The translations under genes were made by a program, and so were the position numbers. The notes beneath the pieces are model-generated. The model was not told the DNA's origin. It did not search any database and saw only the letters and a list, made by a program, of their open reading frames with translations. Below, in pieces: positions 55,031-64,000 of a DNA stretch of 64,000 nucleotides; the stretch's first letter is position 1, and every line of letters starts with the position of its first letter. Source of the stretch: Manduca sexta (taxonomy: Eukaryota > Arthropoda > Insecta > Lepidoptera > Sphingidae); NCBI RefSeq assembly GCF_014839805.1, contig NC_051117.1, positions 4,216,001 through 4,280,000 of the forward strand, in the 5' to 3' direction.

Positions 55031-57241
55031 AAACGACAGAATAATCGACTTCAGCCAAATGTAATTTTCTGGTTACCTGCTTCGTTCGTGACCCGTTGGG
55101 TTTGGATTTGATTCGCAATATTGAGCAATTAATTACATATTATTTGGTGTTTTTCAATTTTATAAATCACTAAGTAAGTACTAAAAAGATACTAAGACGT
55201 AATCTTTCAATGTCTTCATCTAGACACAGTGTGCTAAATTATACATAACGCCTCAGAAAATAATTAGATAGAGTCTAAAAACTGGAAATATAATGTTGTT
55301 TGTGAGATTTTTATCAGTTTATAGCTAACGGACTTTATCTGCTACAAACTGTACATTAAACAGAATTCACTTTAGTCATTAGTGCTTGTGATAAGTTTTA
55401 ATAAGAAATTGATCGATGCCGTTAACCGATAGTTAATTGATAACACGGTTTTAATATTGATTAAATTAGACATTTTTATGCTGCAAAGTAATTTGATAAT
55501 GATTTTATTTTAAATAACATTTACAGTAAAATTACCTGCCTCTTTATTACGCTTACAGTTTTCTTATAATTTAATTTAGTTATGCACTTTATATACACAA
55601 TATGTATATCGGCGGACTTAACTTAATCTTCAAATATTTAGATGTATAATTAATTGCATACAATAAATTATTTCTTTAGAAGTATGTGATAATATATTAC
55701 TTTTAAATACTGTAATGAGTATCGATGGGATATTTTGAGATACAGACCTTTGTTGTTTGACTTGACTTTATGTAATTCTCCTTTAGAGTACTATGTTATC
55801 TTAATTAATAACATAGTAATTTTCTTTATTTAATTTTGTTTGTATAAATTAGTAAATTGTCCATTTAAAATTGTGCCAGCAATAAATCTTTCTTCTTTTC
55901 ATATAAATATTCATAATTCAGTATAGGAAATAAATCTAAGATTCCATAATTGAAACCTGACGAAATCCACTAAACTATTATGTCGAAAGAGATTTAAACA
56001 TAACCTCCAAAATCTGCGTCGGCGTGCACCTTGTGATCATAAAATGACCCCAAATCAACAAAATATCGTCTGCCCACTAATTAGTTGCGACACCTAATAT
56101 ATATACCAATATGAATGTCTTTGTATATTGCAATAGACGTGAAGTAACTGCACGATCTGTGGCCTTAACCTGAAGGAACTTGCGGATATTACTATGAATG
56201 CTTCTTCGTTTTGTTTGCTTTCTTTCGCCAGACGGAATGGCGTCAGTTGATTTGGGAAATTATCTGTATTACTAAAAGAGTAATGCGTTAGGAACGCGTC
56301 CTTATTTCCCTCAGGTTCTGTCCCGTTTTGTGGTAAATTAAGTCACTTGACGTAGAAGACACAAAGGTTATTTTGGAATCATATATCTCGTAGAAAGAAA
56401 ATATGAAGTGAAAATTGACTGAATATCTTTCTTACATTTATTTGCAAAACTATAAATCAAAAAGGAGTCTGCTAATAATTTTTGATAAGGTATTAGAGGT
56501 CTAGCAACTAATATAGTTAACAATGATATCTGATAAGATATGGTCTAGCAACTAATAAAAATAACAGATGTCATTTTGAATGAAGATATTAAGAGTACTT
56601 CGCAAGTCCTTTGATCATATCTCTGAATACAATCAAAATTTAAGGAAGAATATTCCTAAATATATTTTTATTACAATCGGTTTTGACCTATAAAAGGTCT
56701 AAGTTAAACACATGGCACCATCTATCCACTAGTCTTGGAGCGAAATCAAGCAGGCAGCTCAAGACCGTGCGGGATGGAGAATCACTGAGGATGCCCTCGG
56801 CCCCATCTAGGAGACATAGGACTTAAATGATAATGACCATCTATCCACGTGCTTCATATAAGATCAAGGTCAACATAAAATATGATCAAAAGACAAATAA
56901 TGCTAATGAAAACATAGAAACTATTTACTCTAACACAGTGACAACACGACGAATTTCGGAGATGTTTGTTGCGTACAATAATGATAGCCTCGAGCTAGTG
57001 CCAACAAAGCTCCTTGTATCTTTGGACTGTTGTTTAGCTAAACATTGAAAATTCGCCCACAAGCGAAACGACAAATGGAATTACGTTTGTAATGCTAAAA
57101 TGTCGTGTAAATATTGATTTATAAATTGAGATCGCTCGAGAAGGAGATGTTTCGTATCTTAATAAAAAAGCACTTATTGATGGGCAAGAATATGATACAC
57201 ACAAATAATAATAATAAAAGAATAACTAAGGATATAGAAAT
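55031..57241. other. Intron-like AT-rich DNA, nothing recognised
   Basis: No exon, repeat family or structured element was identified, apart from a short local repeat GATATGGTCTAGCAACTAATA near 56500-56550. Confidence 0.45.
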
Positions 57242-57409
57242 GAGTGGCGAAGGATGAAATTTTCCAAAAGGGAACTCGACTTAATATGTACCTATAGATA
57301 CTAACGTGCATAAACGCGGTTTGTAAATGGTTCTGATGATAATTAGATTTTATATAAATTACGAAAAGGAAGCCGGCAGGAATCGGGTTATATAGAATCT
57401 TCGCCACTG
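57242..57409. mobile_element. hAT-type MITE H, copy 3
   Basis: GAGTGGCGAAGG to TTCGCCACTG (168 bp), with GGAAGCCGGCAGGAATCGGG inside. Flanks ATAGAAAT (57234-57241) and ATAGAATT (57410-57417) agree at 7 of 8. Confidence 0.8.
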
Positions 57410-58009
57410 ATAGAATTACATATGCTTAAATGCACAGAGCACATAACATAAATATCCAACGATGAAGTACTAGTCGCGCTATCAGAATTTTACTGCCCGT
57501 ACCATGAACACATCAACGAATTTGATGATATGGAGTTTTGTAAATCACTTATGATGTTAAATATTCACATCAGATGACTCAATAACTTAAAAAAAATTAA
57601 AATGATAAGTAGGCACGTACCGGTGAAGAAGTTTTTACATACAATTTTCAAATCCACTTAGACTTATCACAACTATGGTTGTAAACTTTGTAATCTCATA
57701 CGAAAATGTTTTCATCGTTCAAAAGGATTTGTCGTCCGTTTGTAACAAAGGACGGCGGCATTTTATGTAAGTTTGTTTAATTGCGTGGGCTCGTTTCGGT
57801 TGTCTGAGGCCAAAGGAACAACCTCCGGACGTTTGTGTTGACAGCCGAGCAATTCACAATAACAAACGCTTTCGTTTACAACGTTTTTGTTTTGTTTTCC
57901 TTTTTAGATTGTTCAGGGAGCGGTATAATGGATAGATGGTTCCTTTGGTAATGTCATAATCTTTTGATTATGGGCGGAGGTGACCACTTACCATGAGATT
58001 TCTCACATA
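57410..58009. other. Nothing recognised
   Basis: AT-rich DNA. CG-richer runs at 57780-57860 remain unexplained. Confidence 0.45.
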
Positions 58010-58256
58010 TACTCGCGCCATTTATCCGCGAAGGGATAGGCAGAGGTGTAACTGGTGTACACTCTTTCCGCCGTGTGTTTCTAGTCCCATGATGTGATAA
58101 CAGATAGAGAGCGAGAATATTGTCATACCAGGCACGGTTTTTTAACTCTGGGCCGATACTGAGTAGAAAAACCCAATATCACCCGACCCGGGAATCGCAC
58201 CCGAGACCTCAGCACTGCAGTCATATCGTAATACAACTATGCCACTGAGTCAGTCA
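58010..58256 (-). mobile_element. SINE-B, diverged, reverse orientation
   Basis: CCATTTATCCGCGAAGGGAT, AGTCCCATGATGTGATAACA, GGGCCGATACTGAGTAGAAA, CCCGACCCGGGAATCGCACC (box B side) and CAACTATGCCACTGAGTCAG (box A end). Older than the 48537 copy. Confidence 0.75.
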
Positions 58257-59025
58257 TCGGATTTCCCATTTGCTCATTTATTCCCACTTAAAAAAAATGT
58301 TTCGAGATCAGTCAAAAACTAGATAAGTTTGTAGGTGTTGACTATCCAAACTCCTCCGTATCTTTGTATTTGATTAATTTCGTTGCGGGATAATGACAAA
58401 TTAGTGTTCCCTGAGACTCGCCGAGCTTCACCGCTCGGTGTCATAAAATGCGTGCCAATGCTGATTCTGGCTTACAGGAGCTGTAGTGGTGGGTATGAGG
58501 GCGAGAAAGTCTCTATCCAAAGATTTGACTATTCCGATCATACAGATCCTAAAGAGATAGCAGAACAGTTTCTCTAAAGTTAACAAATCGTATAAAACTA
58601 ACTATACCAGCTGATTCCTCATAGATTATCACATATTGTCTACAAAACGTCTGCTAGCAACTACTGATTTGGCTATATTCATTTGTAAACTCAAAGTTTA
58701 TCACAAAAAGATAATGTACCGTTGATATGAGACCTTTCACCTTTTAAAATGTTCCGTTCTACGTAAGTTGTATTTTATTATGTGACTTTTCGCATACGAT
58801 GTGACGTAACAAACATTATAAATTATGCTAAACCGAATATTCTCGTGAGCTGTTTGCGTATTATGTAAAACCCACGCGACGAAGTTTGAGAGTGCTTTCA
58901 CTTTTATTCTAAACTATTTTCTTTTATTCTTTGTTTATCCTCTTAGATTGTTATATTTTGTGCAATGTGGCGGTTTATCACATCATGCGTGAGAATATGC
59001 ATGGCGGAAAGTGGGTGTCCGCCTT

Positions 59026-59255
59026 TTATTTTATACAGGCACACCTGATGGTAAGCAGAGTGGGGTCTAATAGAATGTCGACTGACGAGAGATGATTACC
59101 CCTCGACAGTCGACATAATTATGCCGGCCTGTTGGAACCAGATATACACAGGCTGATCCCGGAACGCAACACTCTTCGTGGGCCACCGTAGCGGGTTTAA
59201 ACACTTTGTGTACGGTGGTCGCTATCCGGGCGTATGTAAAATATATCCTACCACC
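59026..59255 (+). repeat. Dispersed repeat R, longest copy
   Basis: Starts TTTTATTTTATACAGGCACA and CCTGATGGTAAGCAGAGTGG, has the GTCGACTGACGAGAGATGAT core, then CGTGGGCCACCGTAGCGGGT / TGTGTACGGTGGTCGCTATC and ends CTACCACCAGC, the same terminal motif as repeat E. This suggests that R and E are related families. Confidence 0.7.
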
Positions 59256-60175
59256 AGCAAAACTTGTAAAATGAATTCATAATTTTCTCTATTTCTTTAT
59301 GCAACTAACCCGGCCTCAGTGTTCAAAAGATACTCTCTGATTAAACGAATTTTTAAAATAATTCATTCTGAATCACCTAATTTGCTAAGTGCTCTTTCAG
59401 GCAATTTCGCTTAATTGAAGTGTTTAAAATGATTATTGTCATTATCAATTATTATAATCGGTGCTTATAATCCACTTAAATGGGTTAAATTGATTCTAAG
59501 AAGTTTTGACTAGATTTTTCATTGTCGCGACTCGGTTTTGGGAACGATTATTTTATTAAAACAGATTACATTAACTCCTTTAACTTCATTGTTTTAAATA
59601 ACTTTGCATATCTTGTTGCCAAATTTACTTCAATTTTCCCTCACAATATTAGAAGTACAGTGACATGCTACATTAATTTATTGTACGTATTCTTGTTGTA
59701 TTAAACAATATTATGTTTCGTTATTTACAATACGTCAGAATAAGCCATTATTTGTTACATTGTTCTATGTACTTTAATACTAATAATAAATAAATAAATA
59801 TTATGAATATCTTTGAAAAGTAATTTAAAAAAAATATGTCGTGTGCCACCCTCAGTACTTAACATGGCGTATTTTTCTTATAGAACATAACAAGTTTTTA
59901 TAAAAATAGACAGTGTTCCTGTCACGGGTTGGAGTCACATCTGTCGCGTGTTCGCGTCTGCCATGCTTTATGCGTAATGAGACATTTTTAATTTAATTAA
60001 AATCGTAATCAGTAATGCCACGCGTATATATTTTAATTTAATTATGTCGTTCCGTGATATCCGGGATTATAATGCGTGGATTAATTTCGTAAATTTGAAA
60101 GGTGAGTTTCATTTGATAAGTCAGTTGACTTATATTCTTGTTATTTATTTCTAGTAATAAATTACCTTCAAAAAA
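59256..60175. other. Nothing recognised
   Basis: AT-rich intron-like sequence. Confidence 0.5.
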
Positions 60176-60320
60176 TAATGTAAAAGTTACTACTTTATTG
60201 AGTACACAGTGTAGTAAAATTGAATTGCACACCGGTACCTATCCCGGTAGAATGTATTAAAACATTTTGTTACACCTACATTCAGCAATAAAAAATTTGA
60301 ATTTGAATTTGAATTTGAAT
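60176..60320 (+). mobile_element. LINE 3' end, copy 2
   Basis: Same segment as 10258-10397, ending ATTCAGCAATAAAAAATTTG and a (TTTGAA)n tail. Here the palindrome of copy 1 is imperfect, which gives the likely ancestral state. Confidence 0.6.
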
Positions 60321-60904
60321 AGTGTAATACATACAATTTTTTATCGAAATTATAAGAGTTCAATGACAGATAAAGAACGCAATAACATTATGACGTCATC
60401 GGCATAAGACAACACGTGTGACAGAGATAGTGAGATATATTCTCTCCAATATTTTAATTAATAATTTCAAAGAAATTTTCTTAACACTATAAATTATTTA
60501 TTTGTAGAATTGATATATTTTTACGTTACTATATAGGTATTTACTATATTTTAAGCTATAAATAAAAGTATACGTGTAGTTTTATATATCGGTATTATTT
60601 ATGAATATGTATATTAACAATGTAAATTACTTAACAAAGGCAACTTCTATTATTTAAGGCTATAACACCGGTACAGGACAAAAATGAGAAAATTATAATA
60701 TCCTGTACAAAAATCAACAAAAAATATTATGTTACATTACGGCTTCCTTCCTCCTCTAGTTGTTTTGCTAAGTCTTTTTCACTTCCTTGCAAAAAATTAT
60801 AGCGTGGCATCTTTCACGTTGTGATTTTTAATGAAATATTTTTGTGATAATAATTTCAGATGGCTGGATAGTATTATAATTTTATAACCTATGAACGAAT
60901 AGTT
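60321..60904. other. Nothing coding recognised
   Basis: TGACGTCA at 60391-60398. Otherwise AT-rich. Confidence 0.45.
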
Positions 60905-61095
60905 GTAGGTCTTATATCTATACTAATATATTAAGAGTTTGTTTGTTTAACCGCGTTAATCTCAGGAACTACTAAACCGATTTTGTTTTTTTTTGTCATT
61001 CAAATGTAACTATATTACTCGTGTGTGCTATAGCCTATTTTTTCCCGGAAAATTTTTTGATGCAGGTGGAACCGTAGACAAAAGCTAGTCTAAAA
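60905..61095 (-). repeat. Lepidopteran interspersed repeat, reverse orientation
   Basis: TATCTATACTAATATATTAA, AGGAACTACTAAACCGATTT, GCTATAGCCTATTTTTTCCC and GGAACCGTAGACAAAAGCTAG are this repeat's landmarks in reverse. Confidence 0.5.
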
Positions 61096-62054
61096 CATGT
61101 GATCTATATAGGTAGTCACACAATTAATCTCTATGTTTATCCCATTGTGGGTACAGGTAGGGATAAATATGTTTTAATTGATGAAACGAACACAATATGT
61201 CGCGAATAACGCTTGAAATAAACCCTAAACTTAATTTAGCAATAAGGTCACCTGATAGTCGCGCATGCAAAACGAGTCCAAATAACTGATAACAAAATAA
61301 ATGCTATTCAGTTACTTTTTACTTGGTTTTCGGATGGTATATTTAAAAATGACTAATGTTTTCACAACTTTTAAGTACATACTATTCGTTAAATAAATTA
61401 TATAAGCCGACTTAATACAAGACACACTACGCTCCTAAATAAATGTTAATAATAATTTAATGCGATTAATGCCAAATTAACTTGAAACTTGTGAAATAGG
61501 TCCTTGTTATCTTGGAAAGTAGTCAATATGGCTCATCAAAATTTTATTCTATTTATATTTAAATTGCCTTTATTGCAAGTAGCACATTCACACCTCATTT
61601 ATGTTGACACATTCTAAATAAGTCATTATACAACACATAATTTTGTGTAGGTGCCTATTTTTTCTATAACAATAACGTTCAGGCCGCATGTATTTTTTTT
61701 CTAAACATTATGTAGGTTGAGTTGAAACTAACAATTTTAATTACCGTTAAAAATTTACGTACACAGAAAGGTTAACGGCTTGTTATCTTCGAGAAAAACC
61801 ACTTTCCGTTTCTCACAGTGTTCAATTTGGAAGTGTTATAAAAAATTCTCAACTGTGTTTTATTATTATACGCCTAAACTCTAAATGGAAGGAAATTGGA
61901 CCGTAAAACAAGTATAAAATAGCGAAAATTGTTTGATAAATGTTTACGATATGTCATCTAAATATGCCGTAAACAAATGGCCTTAAATATTTTACCGCCA
62001 CTAGTGTAAGTGTAGTTATTATAACATATTTTGTACTTTATACATTACAGTCTA
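61096..62054. other. Nothing recognised
   Basis: AT-rich intron-like sequence. Confidence 0.5.
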
Positions 62055-62345
62055 TAATCGTAGTTACTAATATTATAAATAGGAAAGTTTGTGAAAATGT
62101 TTTGATGTTTGTTAGAAGTAAACTCAGAAACAACTCAACGGATTTAGGTGAATTTTTGCACATAGATAGACTATGTCCTGGATTAAAACATAGGCTACTA
62201 TTATCACAGTAATTGGGTCCCGATAAAATATAATATTTTTTTTAAATCTGATATTTTAAATAGAGGGCACTGGCGTCGTACAGTGTTTAGAGACTTTCGC
62301 ATCGGGAAAGGTTTTTAACGCGAGCTAAGTCGCGAACAATACGTA
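62055..62345 (-). repeat. Lepidopteran interspersed repeat, reverse orientation
   Basis: CTAATATTATAAATAGGAAAG then GTTTGTGAAAATG, ACATAGGCTACTATTATCAC, TTTAACGCGAGCTAAGTCGCG. Same family as 29290-29545. Confidence 0.5.
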
Positions 62346-63003
62346 TTCTATTATAATTTAACATACCTTTGGGGGTATTGATATCACGTTGTCAAAATTT
62401 ATCAAAATTCTCTTAGTAGCTATAACGTAATTATTTTCTATCAGCATGCTGCGTCTAAATACAATGATAAATGAAATGATATATTTAATCGTTAAAATTT
62501 AAAGATCGACTTTTACTTTTACATACTAGAAGGTAGACCAACGAGCATGCTTACATAGTGGTAAGTCACAACCACCAACTAATAATTCATAGATTATGGA
62601 AGTTACGCAGAAGTGCCAGTGTGGTTGTAACAAAGTAAACACGATATAACTTGACAAATACCCTTTTAACATATAACTCAATAAATCATCCCAACCAGAA
62701 TAGCCAGCAAACCTAATCAACCGTTGACATTTAAAAACATCCCTGACTCGCAAGTTTGCGTAAGGAACGTGGATTGTTCGCGTAATCTCGCAGGAATACG
62801 CCCACAGCGGTATCGTGACGTCACCCAACGCCCACCTAATGCATCGTTTTCCACACTTGTTGGATGAGTTTCGCTCAAAACGCGTGGGTTTTCGCATCTA
62901 ACTTGGCAAAGTAATCAATTTGAGTGCAATATACTGTGTACATCGGTTTAAAAGTTTACGTTTGTGGATTTTCGATTCGTTTACGGTCTGTTGTTTGTAT
63001 TCG
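62346..63003 (+). promoter_or_regulatory. Possible promoter region with CRE
   Basis: A palindromic TGACGTCA at 62816-62823 lies in a CG-richer block (62750-62890) about 180 bp before a possible short first exon. Putative only. No TATA box or initiator is convincing. Confidence 0.2.
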
Positions 63004-63077
63004 ATGGCTGTGAACGTTAAACGTTTGGGTTATGGTTACGTTTGTGTTGTTAGCGAATGCGAGTGCTCTTTCAAGAG
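63004..63077 (+). CDS. Possible short alternative first exon
   Basis: ATG 63004 opens 24 codons (MAVNVKRLGYGYVCVVSECE) plus two bases and runs into a good donor, AAGAG|GTGAGT at 63077/63078, in phase 2. That is the same phase as the donor at 50713, so it could splice to the same downstream exon as an alternative start. No known motif, and chance is not excluded for so short a frame. Confidence 0.25.
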
Positions 63078-63817
63078 GTGAGTTGGTTTTTGTTTTTGTT
63101 TACGTTTGGTGTAGAAAGGATGCCGAACCATTGATTCAATTTGAAAACCGGATTTAGGACAAAACATTCGGGTTACCTGAAACACTGAGCAGAAGTTTTG
63201 ATGTTGTTGATATGTTCGTTTTTAAATAAAGTATTTTTATTTCTTTTCCGGCTGATTTGGCAATAGTCACATTGCTTTTATACCACCAATCGACTTTAAG
63301 ACAGATCGTCTATAAAAATATATTTCATTCGGCCTGCAGTCTGAAAAAGATACCCTGTTATAAATCAAGCGTTACCACCCCTCGTTGTTCTCCTCCTCCT
63401 GTTCCTCGTTTGCAGAATAATGCCATTCGATGTGATTTATTTCAAAGCCGTCAATAGAAGTCTAATTAATTGCAGTCATGCATTTTAGAATAATTTCCTT
63501 GTTATTATTAAGTATAATATATATCCGTCAGTCACTATTACTAATAATGTATGTTTATTGTTTAGTTATTTACAGGAAAAAACACAAGGAGTCTATTAAT
63601 TGTGGCATATTTTTTTATGTCCCATTTATTCATCATGACCAACAACTACAATCACGGTATTGTTCTTTAGCAGGAAGATTCTCGTCTGCCGTCTGCCCTA
63701 GCTTGGTAAAGCATAGCAAATACTAGATTGAAGTCTTCAAATATCTCATAACAAATACAGCATTTACGAGTCTAGTATTTTCGTGTTACACAAAATGTTT
63801 ACACCAGAAAAAGTAAG
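63078..63817. other. Nothing recognised
   Basis: AT-rich. Open frames here are short and without motifs. Confidence 0.45.
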
Positions 63818-63995
63818 GATGGTCCTTTGAAGAGTTAAATCGCATAATGTCCAGCAATTACATTGGTCACAATATAGTTCAAAACGGAAAGCAACAGCAC
63901 TTGCAAGATGTTATTTAGTATCAAAAATAGATATTGCAGTTCTTAAAGGTAAATACAGAAATACCCTCAACAAGTTTGCCATTTCATTCCCCAGA
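63818..63995 (+). repeat. Dispersed repeat E, old copy
   Basis: ATAATGTCCAGCAATTACAT, TTGGTCACAATATAGTTCAA, AAATAGATATTGCAGTTCTT line up in order with repeat E at 34850 and 54715 but are heavily changed. Confidence 0.5.
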
Positions 63996-64000
63996 AAAGT

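Overview
The window looks like a gene-poor stretch of an insect nuclear genome, most likely a moth or butterfly. It is AT-rich, has no operons or bacterial-type genes, and carries repeats of the kind that fill lepidopteran genomes: two tRNA-derived SINE families, non-LTR retrotransposon 3' ends, a mariner, hAT-type MITEs, foldback elements and a short-LTR mag-like Ty3/gypsy element. The species assignment is inference from repeat style. No rRNA or true tRNA gene was seen.

Layout. 0-12 kb: decayed LINE ends, SINE-A copies (one full length with a 12-bp target-site duplication, one with an inverted head), and a SINE-B copy split by a 260-bp foldback MITE. 12-18 kb: mostly unrecognised AT-rich DNA with two hAT MITEs. 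18-23 kb: a dense patch of SINE-B, terminal-inverted-repeat MITEs, a run of related imperfect palindromes, a 13-bp minisatellite between two hairpin repeats, and a 113-bp tandem duplication. 25-35 kb: more MITEs, a LINE 3' end, a 1305-bp mariner with both ends and its TA duplication but a transposase broken by two frameshifts, and two foldback elements. 35-42 kb: little recognisable. 42.06-46.86 kb: a gypsy element with identical 120-bp LTRs, a CATAT duplication, a tRNA-Ser type primer site and a polypurine tract. Its protease region is replaced by an inverted copy of its own RNase H region. 50.3-50.7 kb: the only convincing host exon, with a coiled-coil N-terminus ending in a splice donor, so 50.7-64 kb is probably intron. 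A second possible short first exon lies at 63.0 kb. The rest of 52-64 kb is intron-like DNA with further repeats.

Functional picture. Apart from one 5' exon (perhaps two), almost everything supported is mobile DNA, often nested, much of it palindromic. The least explained structures are the 722-bp inverted duplication inside the gypsy element, two adjacent GC-rich hairpins with complementary loops about 0.7 kb into the putative first intron, and the palindrome cluster at 18.7-19.9 kb. Repeat labels used here: SINE-A, SINE-B, M1 and M2 (TIR MITEs), F (foldback), and R, E, G (dispersed repeats). These names are local. All comparisons were made by eye within the window.
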